This document shows, in pieces, positions 18,003 through 27,860 of a stretch of DNA of 33,206 bases. A model generated the notes under the pieces. The model worked only from the letters and a program-made list of their open reading frames with translations, ran no database searches and was not told where the DNA came from. Location of the stretch: positions 1 through 33,206 of the forward strand of contig JARLHB010000033.1 in NCBI GenBank assembly GCA_031292465.1, read 5' to 3'. This DNA comes from Ignavibacteriaceae bacterium. Its GTDB lineage: Bacteria; Bacteroidota; Ignavibacteria; Ignavibacteriales; Ignavibacteriaceae. Made by a program: the position numbers and the translations under genes. The stretch's first letter is position 1, and the number at the start of each line of letters is the position of its first letter.

Positions 18003-20071
18003 TAAGACTCCAATTTATTTTCAGTAATTTTTTTGTTTGAATAATATAAAGCAATATTTAATCCTAAGGTAAACCAGATAATTGTAATAATTTCATGATC
18101 GCCGAAATTATATTCAGTTAAGCCGGATACTAAGAAGGCGCAAAGGCCGCCAAGCGCACCGAGCGCATAGGAAGAAATAAATGGTTTATCTTTTGTCTCC
18201 CTATATATTTTTATATCAATCAGAATAATTTTTAAGATAATTAAACAAAAAGCCAGGAACCCGAAAAGCCCGAGCGTAACAAGTTCATGCACAAAGTTGT
18301 TGTGCATATGGCCCTGAATTTCTTTATCATAAGGATGCTTATACTGTATGTATAATTTAGCAAGGTCAATGTCACCCACTCCGAAAACCGGATGGTCTTT
18401 GAACATTTTGAAGCCCGCTTTCCACAGTCCGATTCTCCCTCTGTTCGAAGGATTATAAGGGTCAATAATACTTAACAGCCTGTTTGGTTTTGCATATGTT
18501 AAAATAATATTGTTGCCGAAACTGCCGATACTTTCCGGTGCTGAATCCAATTTATCTTTAAACAATACCTTTATAGTATTGTTTAAAGGATAATCGAGTT
18601 CATAAAAGTTTCCTTTGGAATCAGCCGCAAATAATTTATTATTAGAAAGCTGCCATGTAAAGGCCATTGAAATAGATTTGTTCCGGTCAAGTAAAGTCAG
18701 CGTGTCCGTGCTAATTGAAAAAAGGCTAAGCCCTTTTTTATCCGATATAAATAACTTACCGTCTATATAAAAGTAGCAGTCGATGTCAGAATTGTCCTGA
18801 TAAGTTACACAAGGTTTTCCTTCGGGAAGCCCGTTATGCAATTTATATGCGGAAATAACATCCGGTTGTTTAAATGTAATCAGATAGCTTGAGTCTGCGC
18901 TGATACTTGTGAATTTATTTAAATCAGGATATCTAACGTTATCTGCCGGATTCTTTGGATCTCTGAATACAGACAGCCCGCTGTCTATATCTTCTATATA
19001 CAGGTACTTCCCCAGTGCAAAAGAATTTGTAAAGCCGGGAGTGATAAATTCGTCTTTATATTCAAAATTATCCGCTGTCTTTTTAAGTGCAAAAAATCTT
19101 GAATCAATACAGGAAGCTACATAATAGTCATCATTCCATTTTGTTAAAGAATATACAGGGGATTTTACGTCTATTTTTTTAATATAGCTGGTATCATTAT
19201 AAACAACTATGCCGTTGTTAAAATCGCTTATATATTCTTTATCTCCATCTGTAATAACGCCGTAAGGCATCCCTTTAGTTTTTAGGCTGAATTCCTTTTT
19301 AAGGGTAGAATTATTAAAACTGTAGATTTCAATTTTGTGTACGTTCTTTGAATAAAAGAATGCAAATACAACCAATACGCATACCGGAATTAATACTTTC
19401 CATTGTTTCTTCATTAGAAGTATTACAAATATTCCTGCGGCTACTCCTATCCAGCCCGTCCTTTTATATGTTGATAGTAAAGCTGCGAGGGAAAGTAAAA
19501 ACCCAATTATCAGAAAAATTCTGTTTTTCAGGTTTACTTTTTCATTTATTGCAAATGCAAATAAGAACACTACGGTAAAACTTGTAATCTCACTTGCTGT
19601 AATGGGATATTGGAAAAGAGACGGCCCGGATTCTTTAATGTTGTATAATCCGTATATGAAATATTTATATGAGAAATACAGATATATTAAAATAGTAACT
19701 AATGACGCTCCGATATAAATTTTAAAATATCTCTTAATCCTTGTATAATCAGTACAGGCAGCCAATGTTGTATATATTATTGGGATTAAAAGAGCCCGTT
19801 TTGAAAAATACAAATAAGCCTGCGGGTTGTTCCCGGAAAACACTGCTGATAATAATTCCGCAAGCAGGAACCAAATGAATAAAAACTCCAGGCCTGTCTT
19901 TTTAAATTGATTTTCACGGGTTATAAAGTAACGGGCTAAGATGAGCACTAAAGCCCCGAAATATCCAAGTTGATTTACAAATATTGAATTTGAAATACTA
20001 AGCAGGAATAATATAATGAAGAAAGCAATAAACCTGTCTAATATTTTCACATTCTTTTTGTTTGGTTCCAT
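18002..20071 (-). CDS. O-antigen ligase/polymerase (Wzy/WaaL) family membrane protein with large propeller-like insertion
   Basis: Multiple TM helices; C-terminal RIGLWKAGFKMFKDHPVFGVGDIDL and HMHNNFVHELVTLGLFGF are hallmarks of the family; about 300 aa of non-TM repeats (aa ~245-543) in the loop before them. Confidence 0.85.
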   Translation of the reverse strand: MEPNKKNVKILDRFIAFFIILFLLSISNSIFVNQLGYFGALVLILARYFITRENQFKKTGLEFLFIWFLLAELLSAVFSGNNPQAYLYFSKRALLIPIIYTTLAACTDYTRIKRYFKIYIGASLVTILIYLYFSYKYFIYGLYNIKESGPSLFQYPITASEITSFTVVFLFAFAINEKVNLKNRIFLIIGFLLSLAALLSTYKRTGWIGVAAGIFVILLMKKQWKVLIPVCVLVVFAFFYSKNVHKIEIYSFNNSTLKKEFSLKTKGMPYGVITDGDKEYISDFNNGIVVYNDTSYIKKIDVKSPVYSLTKWNDDYYVASCIDSRFFALKKTADNFEYKDEFITPGFTNSFALGKYLYIEDIDSGLSVFRDPKNPADNVRYPDLNKFTSISADSSYLITFKQPDVISAYKLHNGLPEGKPCVTYQDNSDIDCYFYIDGKLFISDKKGLSLFSISTDTLTLLDRNKSISMAFTWQLSNNKLFAADSKGNFYELDYPLNNTIKVLFKDKLDSAPESIGSFGNNIILTYAKPNRLLSIIDPYNPSNRGRIGLWKAGFKMFKDHPVFGVGDIDLAKLYIQYKHPYDKEIQGHMHNNFVHELVTLGLFGFLAFCLIILKIILIDIKIYRETKDKPFISSYALGALGGLCAFLVSGLTEYNFGDHEIITIIWFTLGLNIALYYSNKKITENKLES

Positions 20072-20073
20072 AA

Positions 20074-21942
20074 TTAATCCCTAAACTGCATTTCATAAAA
20101 TTTATTATACAAACCGTTTTCATCACGTATAAGTTCTTCATGTGTTCCTGTCTGTATTATTTTGCCTTTGTCGAGCACTATAATTCTGGTAGCGTTTCTA
20201 ATGGTGCTTAAACGGTGTGCAATAACAATAGAAGTCCTGTTAATCATCATCCTTTCAATAGCTTCCTGAACAAGTAATTCGGATTCATTGTCCAGAGCAG
20301 AGGTTGCTTCATCAAAAATCATTAGTTGAGGATTTTTTAATATTGCTCTTGCAATTGAAATCCTTTGGCGCTGCCCGCCGGAAATTTTTAAGCCTCTTTC
20401 ACCAATTACCGTCTCATAACCGTCAGGTAGTTCCATAATAAAATTATGTGCATTGGCAGTCTTGGCTGCTTCGATAATTTTATCGACAGGATAGTTATCA
20501 AGTCCGTATGCTATATTATTTTTTATTGATTCATTGAACAAAATAGTTTCCTGGGTAACAATACCCATTAATGCTCTTAGGTCCTGAACTTTTACTTTTT
20601 TAGTATCTATTCCGTCTACAAGAATCTGGCCGCCTGTAGGATCATAAAACCGCGGGATAAGATCGACTAATGTAGATTTACCACCACCGCTTGGCCCAAC
20701 GAGGGCTACAATTTCGCCCTTCCTCACCTCGAAATTAATATCATCCAATATCAGATCATCAGAATCATCATAATGGAATGAAAGATGTTTGAAAGCTAAA
20801 GCGTTTGTAAAGGTTTTTAATTCACCCGCATTATCTATGTCTTTAATTGCCGGCTCAGTGTCAAGGATTTCAAATATCCTGTCTCCGGCTGCGCTTGATT
20901 CCTGGATACGGTTATTAACTGTGCTCAACTCTTTTATCGGAGGCATTGTCTGGAATATAGCAAGAAGGAAGCCCATAAATTCTGCGGCTTTAAGAGTGTG
21001 AGACTGAAGGACAAGCACCCCGCCGTAATATATAATAACTGCGCCGACAATAACACTTAAAAACTCAGTGATGGGCGAGGATGAATTTCTAATCCTTACA
21101 ATTCTCAGCATCATTCTAAAATAGCTGTAAGTCTCTCTTTTGAATTTATTATTTTCATATCCTTCCATGCCAAAGGCTTTAACAATTTTAACGCCTGAAA
21201 TTGTTTCCTGAAGGATACTTGTTATGTCTGCCATCTTAGCCTGTATTGCAGTGCTGTGTTTTCTTAATTTAAGTCCAATGCCTGCAATAATTAACATAGA
21301 GAATGGAAGTACAATAAATGCAAGCAGCGTAAGCTTCCAGCTGATGCTTACTGCTATGCCGATAAATACAATAATTGTTAACGGTTCCCTGATAAGATTT
21401 AAAAACCCTGCCGAGATACTGCTTTGTACAACATTTACATCATTTGTAATCCGGGAAATTAAGTTCCCTACACGTTCCTGTTTAAAGTAACTCATCGGAA
21501 GCTGGTGAAGATGCTTATAAGCTGCATTGCGAAGGTCCTTCATAGAACCTTCCTCAACATAGGAAAGGAAGTAAGCCTGAAGGTAACCGAAAATATTCTT
21601 TAACAGGAAGGCAGCTACTACAAGAAAACAGACCCTTAACAAAGAATCGAGTTTATCTCCCTGGAGGACGAAATTATTGAATGAGTTGGAAAGGTTTTGT
21701 CCGAATTTTGTAATCCAATCCGGTAAAACACTGGTAGTATTGGCAACGGGAGACTGGGTTATTTGTACTTTAGTTTGCACGCTCTGTGTTTGCCCTTCCT
21801 GAAATAAAGTTTCAAGAAGAGGTATTGTAAGGTAAATTGAAAGTCCGTTAAAAACTGCAAACATGATAGTGCAAACAATGGAAATAGACAGATGTTTCCA
21901 GTATGGCTTAACAAAATTTAATATGCGTAAATAGGTTTTCAT
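20074..21942 (-). CDS. MsbA-like ABC transporter (fused permease and ATPase)
   Basis: ABC TM domain; Walker A LVGPSGGGKSTLVDLIPRFYDPTGGQI; signature ISGGQRQRISIARAIL; Walker B LMIFDEATSALD. Confidence 0.95.
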   Translation of the reverse strand: MKTYLRILNFVKPYWKHLSISIVCTIMFAVFNGLSIYLTIPLLETLFQEGQTQSVQTKVQITQSPVANTTSVLPDWITKFGQNLSNSFNNFVLQGDKLDSLLRVCFLVVAAFLLKNIFGYLQAYFLSYVEEGSMKDLRNAAYKHLHQLPMSYFKQERVGNLISRITNDVNVVQSSISAGFLNLIREPLTIIVFIGIAVSISWKLTLLAFIVLPFSMLIIAGIGLKLRKHSTAIQAKMADITSILQETISGVKIVKAFGMEGYENNKFKRETYSYFRMMLRIVRIRNSSSPITEFLSVIVGAVIIYYGGVLVLQSHTLKAAEFMGFLLAIFQTMPPIKELSTVNNRIQESSAAGDRIFEILDTEPAIKDIDNAGELKTFTNALAFKHLSFHYDDSDDLILDDINFEVRKGEIVALVGPSGGGKSTLVDLIPRFYDPTGGQILVDGIDTKKVKVQDLRALMGIVTQETILFNESIKNNIAYGLDNYPVDKIIEAAKTANAHNFIMELPDGYETVIGERGLKISGGQRQRISIARAILKNPQLMIFDEATSALDNESELLVQEAIERMMINRTSIVIAHRLSTIRNATRIIVLDKGKIIQTGTHEELIRDENGLYNKFYEMQFRD

Positions 21943-21975
21943 TCGAATCCGGGTTATAAAATTTAATACGGTCGT

Positions 21976-22719
21976 TTATTTATTTTTCTGTAATTCCCAA
22001 ATCTTCATATAAGTAAGGAATGTTGTAAATGAATCAATGAATGCGATGCAAAGGCCATGGACTCCGTCTCTGAATCCTTTAAGTGCAAAAAAAGTTTTGT
22101 AAAAAGAAGCTATGCCATGAGCGATAATTGTAAAGCCGTTAACTCTGCCTTTTGTTTTATATCTTTCCAATGCCTGCAGGGAAGAATAATGATTAATTTT
22201 TGATATAGCACTTTCAATTGTGTTATAAGTAAAATGAAGCATAGGGCTTTTCAATTTACCAGTATTTCCGTTCACAATAAATCCTTCATGTACAAGGCGG
22301 TCAGTAACCGATGTTTTACATTTTTTTAACAATCTTAACTGGGAATCTTTTTCCCATCCGCAGGTTTTAATAAGTTTATGTAAAAAGTAATTATTCCTCG
22401 GTATTGAATAACCGTCAAACGAATTTAAATCCACATTTAAGATTTCATGTTTTAGCTCTTCAGAAATCCTTTCATCTGCATCAAGGCTTAGAACCCATTC
22501 GTTATTTGCAAGGCTAAGCGCATAACTTTTCTGAGGTGCAAAGCCTTCCCATTTCTTTACGAAAAATTTATCGGTATATTTTTTTGCTATGTCAATGGTT
22601 TTATCAGTGCTTTCAGAATCCACAAGAATTATTTCATCTGCCCAGGAAACACTTTTTAGGCATTCCTCAATTTGCAATTCCTCGTTTTTCGTTATTATAA
22701 TTACGGAAATTTTTTCCAT
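21976..22719 (-). CDS. Family 2 glycosyltransferase (KdtX/WaaE-like)
   Basis: ISVIIITKNEELQIEECLKSVSWADEIILVDSESTDKTIDIAKKY...WVLSLDADERIS. Confidence 0.92.
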   Translation of the reverse strand: MEKISVIIITKNEELQIEECLKSVSWADEIILVDSESTDKTIDIAKKYTDKFFVKKWEGFAPQKSYALSLANNEWVLSLDADERISEELKHEILNVDLNSFDGYSIPRNNYFLHKLIKTCGWEKDSQLRLLKKCKTSVTDRLVHEGFIVNGNTGKLKSPMLHFTYNTIESAISKINHYSSLQALERYKTKGRVNGFTIIAHGIASFYKTFFALKGFRDGVHGLCIAFIDSFTTFLTYMKIWELQKNK

Positions 22720-22761
22720 TATACTAATAAAAATATTTGCTTAATAAATCCGTTCATTTAA

Positions 22762-23805
22762 CTATAGAATACCTTTTAAACCGCATCCATCCTGCAGGTG
22801 AATAGAATAAATTGGTTTCAGAGTTTTATAATTAATTATCTCAATAAATGAATTTTTCTGAAATCCTTTATCGAAGATAAGCAAGTCTCCCGTCGCGAAG
22901 AAATTTCTCACCGTTCCGGCATCCATAGTTTTAATTACTTTTTTACTATCTATAGAATAGATGAATATCTTTGAATTCTTTTCATTTCCTGTTTTTCCTT
23001 TTGTTGAAGGATTTGTGGTTGAAAAGAATAAATACTTATCATCCTGCGACCAGTCTGCCTGGTTTAATCTTTGGCTTGATGAAGAAATCAACTCTACTTT
23101 ACCATCAGAATTAGTTTGAAGATAAATAGATGTTTGCATTGAATCTACAGCAAAAATTGAATACTTGCTCCCGGGAGAGGTTGTTAAGCCAATTTTTTCA
23201 ATAATCTGCGGGTATCCTTCTTTAAGTATGTTAAACTTTTTAGACTTGCTTGAAACAGTTTTTCCTAAACCATTAAAGATAAATGTTTGCTGATTTACAA
23301 AATCAGCCGAATTCCTGTCAAATGTGTTTAAAATAACCCGGAATGTATTATCCTGTCCCCACATAGTAAAAACCTGCACCCCGTTGCCAATCTTTTTTAT
23401 AAATTTTACTTTTGATGAATCAAGGCTTATACGGTATAATTTTATTCCGCTTATATACGGCAGTATAGCTTTCTTGCCATAATCTTCGGCAGTAAGGAAA
23501 AAGAGAGACCTTTTATTTAGAGAATAAGACAGCTTAATTACTTTTTCTTTATTCTTTGACCAAAACTTAGTGATACTCTTTTCTAACTTACCGGACTTTT
23601 GAACCTGCGAAACAAACTTATAAATACCCGGATTTCCATCAATCATTCCGACAAAATAAAACTCACCCGTCGCAAATGAATTATTTGGTTTATAGTTACC
23701 GGCCGTAGTATCGTTTTGACCGGGTTCAGAATTAGTTTTCCTATTTTTACACCCGGAAATGAATAAAATACCAGTAATTAAAAAGATAAATATTTTACTA
23801 TACAT
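22762..23805 (-). CDS. Lipoprotein with propeller-like beta repeats, function unknown
   Basis: Lipoprotein signal MYSKIFIFLITGILFISGC; beta-rich segments such as NQADWSQDDKYLFFSTTNPS resembling PD40/TolB-type repeats. Confidence 0.7.
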   Translation of the reverse strand: MYSKIFIFLITGILFISGCKNRKTNSEPGQNDTTAGNYKPNNSFATGEFYFVGMIDGNPGIYKFVSQVQKSGKLEKSITKFWSKNKEKVIKLSYSLNKRSLFFLTAEDYGKKAILPYISGIKLYRISLDSSKVKFIKKIGNGVQVFTMWGQDNTFRVILNTFDRNSADFVNQQTFIFNGLGKTVSSKSKKFNILKEGYPQIIEKIGLTTSPGSKYSIFAVDSMQTSIYLQTNSDGKVELISSSSQRLNQADWSQDDKYLFFSTTNPSTKGKTGNEKNSKIFIYSIDSKKVIKTMDAGTVRNFFATGDLLIFDKGFQKNSFIEIINYKTLKPIYSIHLQDGCGLKGIL

Positions 23806-24457
23806 TAAAAAAATTAGCGGTTTTTACAAACAAACTTAATACTAAGTTGATGAAATTCATAAAAAATGACCATAGGGGGCTGTATATGAAAAACATGAGT
23901 AAAATTGAACCGAAAATGCCCATTCTTAGGAGTTTTGCAGTAAGCTTGCCCGGGAATAAATCATATAAAATATGAGAACCGTCGAGAGGCGGGATTGGAA
24001 GAAGATTAAAAAAAGATAAAAATATGTTCAGAAATACTCCGTACCAGCAAAAATTTAAGATATAATGCTTATCGCCGGGAATTACCCGGGCAGAAATTAC
24101 AAATAAAATAAAAAATAGAACTGATAAGATTAAATTTGAAAACGGCCCGGCAAAGGACACAATAGCATCATCCTTTAAATCATTTTTAAAATTTGCCCTG
24201 TTTATTGGAACCGGCTTAGCCCAGCCTATAAGCGCAAACCCGGAAGTGAGGGAAGCTAAGGGCATTAAATATGTTCCGATAAGATCAGCATGTTTAAATG
24301 GATTTAAAGTAAGCCGCCCGAGAATTTTTGCAGTATTATCGCCTAACTTAGAAGCAGCATAAGCATGCGCAAATTCATGAACGCTGAGGGAAATAAAAAA
24401 AATGGGCAGGAATGTAACAAATGAAATTAGCTTTTCGCTTATCTGAATGCTCGGCAT
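23798..24457 (-). CDS. Site-2-protease family (M50) membrane metalloprotease
   Basis: HEFAHAYAASKLGD (HExxH) and NLLPIPPLDGSHIL. Confidence 0.93.
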   Translation of the reverse strand: MPSIQISEKLISFVTFLPIFFISLSVHEFAHAYAASKLGDNTAKILGRLTLNPFKHADLIGTYLMPLASLTSGFALIGWAKPVPINRANFKNDLKDDAIVSFAGPFSNLILSVLFFILFVISARVIPGDKHYILNFCWYGVFLNIFLSFFNLLPIPPLDGSHILYDLFPGKLTAKLLRMGIFGSILLMFFIYSPLWSFFMNFINLVLSLFVKTANFFNV

Positions 24458-24461
24458 TAAA

Positions 24462-25352
24462 TTATCCTCTCGGGTGAAAATCTTTATGAACTTGTTTTAT
24501 ATATTCTCTGTCGATATGAGTATAGATTTGCGTGGTGGAAATATCTGCATGGCCAAGCATTTCCTGAACAGCACGCAAGTCTGCGCCGCCTTCCAGTAAA
24601 TGTGTAGCGAATGAATGCCTGAATGTATGCGGATGAACTTCTTTCTGTATCCCTGCTTCGGTAACATACCTGTCGACTATTTTCCAAATGCCCATACGGG
24701 AAAGTTTTGTACCGTGATTATTTAAGAATAGAATGTTTCCGCTTTTACTTTTCTTTTCAAGTGAAATACGGCTTTTCTTCAGGTATTGGTTTATCCATTC
24801 AATAGCGCTGCTGCCTATTGGAACAATCCTCTCCTTTGAACCCTTACCAAATACACGTATTACGTCCTCTTCAAGAAATAAGTCGGATAATTTCAAATTT
24901 ATAAGTTCTGAAACACGCACGCCGCAAGCGTAAAAAGTTTCGAGAACCGCTTTATCCCGTAATCCAAGCATTGTGCTGGTATCGGGCTTTGATAGTATCG
25001 CATCAACTTCATTAATTGAAAGCACCGACGGAAGGTTTTTTGCAAGTTTTGGTGTTGATACTTTTTCAATCGGATTTGCCGTTATATATTTATTTACTGC
25101 AAGGTAATTGAAAAAACCTTTTAAAGATGAATAGTACCTTGCCGCTGACCTGCTGTTCAGCCCTGCATTTTTGAGGGCTTTGAAAAATGCAATTAGATTG
25201 TCATACCCGATTTCGGATGGATCGGTTATCTTGTCTTCTTCCAAGAATTTTAGAAGAGACGAGATGTCGTTTCGGTATGATTGTATCGTATTTTCGGAAA
25301 GATTTTTCTCAAGCTTTAATACGGACAAGTATTCTTTAAGGAAGATATTCAT
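24462..25352 (-). CDS. xerD: XerC/D-type tyrosine recombinase
   Basis: GVRVSELINLKLSDL, HPHTFRHSFATHLLEGGADLRAVQEMLGHADISTTQIYTHI gives the catalytic R..H-x-x-R..H..Y set; SAM-like N-terminal domain. Confidence 0.92.
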   Translation of the reverse strand: MNIFLKEYLSVLKLEKNLSENTIQSYRNDISSLLKFLEEDKITDPSEIGYDNLIAFFKALKNAGLNSRSAARYYSSLKGFFNYLAVNKYITANPIEKVSTPKLAKNLPSVLSINEVDAILSKPDTSTMLGLRDKAVLETFYACGVRVSELINLKLSDLFLEEDVIRVFGKGSKERIVPIGSSAIEWINQYLKKSRISLEKKSKSGNILFLNNHGTKLSRMGIWKIVDRYVTEAGIQKEVHPHTFRHSFATHLLEGGADLRAVQEMLGHADISTTQIYTHIDREYIKQVHKDFHPRG

Positions 25353-27559
25353 TGTTCATCTGTATTATCTTCGATTCCTTTTTCCATTTCGTCCTGCTTG
25401 GGATAACGAATCCTTTTATGATACTGGCCGATTAATATATTAACAAAGGATTCCTTTATTTTGTGCAGATCGCTGAAAGTAATCGGGGAATCATCAAGCT
25501 GGCCGTTCTCTACACGGTTCTGAAGTATGCCTTCAACTAAATTTCCAACCTTAACCTGGTCAGGCTCCTTGATTGATCTGACGGCTGATTCACAGCCATC
25601 GGCAAGCATTACAATAGCCGTTTCTTTAGTATTAGGTTTAGGCCCCGGATATTTATATTCTTCTATATTTACTTTTTCTTCGCCGTATAATTTTTTCGCC
25701 TTCTCATAAAAATATGTCATTACCATAGTTCCATGATGCATTGGAATAAAATCAACAATTTCCTGGGGCACATAGTGATCTTTTGCCAATGCTATTCCTT
25801 CCCGGACATGCTTTGCTAATAATTCCACGCTTTCTTCAGGTGCAAGATTCTCATGAATGTTTTGGTTGTTTAATTGGTTTTCCACAAAATTTTGAGGAGT
25901 GATGGTTTTCCCGATATCATGGTAATATGCGCCAACCCTTGCAAGAAGAGGGTTAGCTCCAATTGTCTCAGCAGCAGTTTCAGCTAATGTTCCCATAGTC
26001 ATGGAATGATTAAATGTACCCGGCGCTCTTCTTGCAAGTTCTTTTAGCAAAGGCCTGTCGAAGTTTGAAAGTTCTAATAACGTTAGATCCGTGGTAATCT
26101 TAAATAATCGTTCAAAGAAAATCAACAATCCGTAAGTTAAAACCGGGCTTATTAAAGCATTGGTGCCCGCAAAAGCCGCTTCGGAAACCATTGAATCTAC
26201 CGGTGCAAACCTTTCAAATCCGAATGCTAAAATTGAAACCACATAACCAATGAAAATGAATAAGAATGACCTGAATATTTGAGACCTGTTTTTTATATCG
26301 CGCACAGTATAAACCGAAAGTGCGCATGCAAATAAGTTCATTACTGCAAAAGTATAATCGTTTCCTCTTAATGCTCCTGAAATTAAAACCATGATAACAG
26401 TACTGTAAAACCCGACTCTCGAATCGAATATTATAGTTATTAACATTGATGCAACGGGAATTACAATTAAAAATTGTAATGGCTCATCTATGGGTATTTG
26501 GTTTACAATAAATGTTACAAATGCTACGAACAAAAAATTAATTGCGATAAGGAGTATTTTCTGGTTATCATAAAATATTTTTTTCCTGAAAAGGAAAAGA
26601 TAAATTGTAAATAATGTAAGTAATGAACCGATATGAAGTATCTTCCCTAACAACTGAAGCAGTTTGCCTTCAACGCCTACTTCCTCTCCTTTTGCAAGCC
26701 TGAATGATTCAATTTTCAGCTTTGCATCTTTTGTCACACGGTCATGTTTTGCAATAATTCTCTCATTCTCATTTACTATTCCGTTATACCGGGAAATATT
26801 ACTTTTTGCCTGATCAATTTCTTCTTTAGTAAGCTGTTTGTTGTAGTAAATATCAGGGAAAATAAAATGCACTGAATATTCAACAAGCGCCTGCAGAGTT
26901 TCTTTAGGCTGATTTAACTGGTTTATGTCTTTTTCAATTAATGATTTTGCGCTATTCAGGCTATGCAGGCTGCTGAGCCGTTGTATTTTATCCGTATTGC
27001 CATTGCGTACTGCAATGCTGTCTCTTTGTATTTGTGAAGAATCTTTATCAATTATGCCGTTTTGATATATGTTTCTTACCTTATCGCGCGCTATTTCAAA
27101 GAACCGGTCAATATTAAGAGATCTGCCTGAATTCATTTCTCTCTCTTGTTTCCTAAGGCCTTTCAGTAAATTAAATGAGGAAGCGCTTAGAAAAGTCGGG
27201 TTAAAGTCCTTCATCGCACTGTTATCTAAAACACTGTCCAGGATTGAAATAAGATAGTTGTCGTATGATTTCAGGGAGTCCAGGGCGGCCTCTGAGCCGT
27301 TTTCTTTTAAAATGAAAACAGGGTAAACACTTTCAGCGGCCGTTTTTAATTGTTCGTTATAAAAATCGGGGTCCTTCAACACCGGGAAACTAAATGGCGA
27401 TATAAGATCATCATGAATCCAAATGGAACCTTCCGACACTCCGGATTCTATCGACTCACCTTTGGGAAACAATAGGGCAATAACTACTATTGTGCATAAT
27501 CCAATTAATAGTTTAACCCTGAAGCTGCTTCTTATTCTTGATTTTTTCTTTTCAGCCAT
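25349..27559 (-). CDS. 7TM-HDED/HD-domain phosphohydrolase (PgpH-like, putative c-di-AMP phosphodiesterase)
   Basis: N-terminal TM and extracytoplasmic domain, 7TM block, HD domain (GAYYHDIGKTITPQNFVENQ; FIPMHHGTMVMTYFYEKA; MLADGCESAVRS). Confidence 0.9.
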   Translation of the reverse strand: MAEKKKSRIRSSFRVKLLIGLCTIVVIALLFPKGESIESGVSEGSIWIHDDLISPFSFPVLKDPDFYNEQLKTAAESVYPVFILKENGSEAALDSLKSYDNYLISILDSVLDNSAMKDFNPTFLSASSFNLLKGLRKQEREMNSGRSLNIDRFFEIARDKVRNIYQNGIIDKDSSQIQRDSIAVRNGNTDKIQRLSSLHSLNSAKSLIEKDINQLNQPKETLQALVEYSVHFIFPDIYYNKQLTKEEIDQAKSNISRYNGIVNENERIIAKHDRVTKDAKLKIESFRLAKGEEVGVEGKLLQLLGKILHIGSLLTLFTIYLFLFRKKIFYDNQKILLIAINFLFVAFVTFIVNQIPIDEPLQFLIVIPVASMLITIIFDSRVGFYSTVIMVLISGALRGNDYTFAVMNLFACALSVYTVRDIKNRSQIFRSFLFIFIGYVVSILAFGFERFAPVDSMVSEAAFAGTNALISPVLTYGLLIFFERLFKITTDLTLLELSNFDRPLLKELARRAPGTFNHSMTMGTLAETAAETIGANPLLARVGAYYHDIGKTITPQNFVENQLNNQNIHENLAPEESVELLAKHVREGIALAKDHYVPQEIVDFIPMHHGTMVMTYFYEKAKKLYGEEKVNIEEYKYPGPKPNTKETAIVMLADGCESAVRSIKEPDQVKVGNLVEGILQNRVENGQLDDSPITFSDLHKIKESFVNILIGQYHKRIRYPKQDEMEKGIEDNTDEQ

Positions 27560-27860
27560 TTGCCGGTAATTTAATAATTAACAAATAAATAGTCTTATAT
27601 ATCATGCTTATTTACTGTCCATTGAACCGGACAATAAATGTTTATTTTTGCTAACTGAACAGTAAATTTACAATATTTCTATTTGTAAAATATAGTCCGC
27701 TACCCTAAATATATAAAAAGGGATACAAAGTAACATTATAAAATACTTGAATTTATTATTTACTTCTGCAGGTAAAATAATATAAATATTAACCCGTTGT
27801 TCGAAATAGGTAATAAAAGATAGTCCTTTGCAAAACAATACATTATTGTAATTTTAGTAG

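Noticed and set aside
18241-19578. Short ORFs inside the O-antigen-ligase gene (18241..18465, 18909..19124, 19348..19578) as signs of a split gene
   Set aside because: The 689-codon frame is uninterrupted and C-terminal family motifs are in frame with the N-terminal TM part, so the insertion is a domain and not a frameshift or fusion artefact.
24462-25352. Tyrosine recombinase as evidence for an integrated mobile element
   Set aside because: It is a XerC/D-type housekeeping protein within a tight operon; no att-like repeats, tRNA gene or phage genes nearby.
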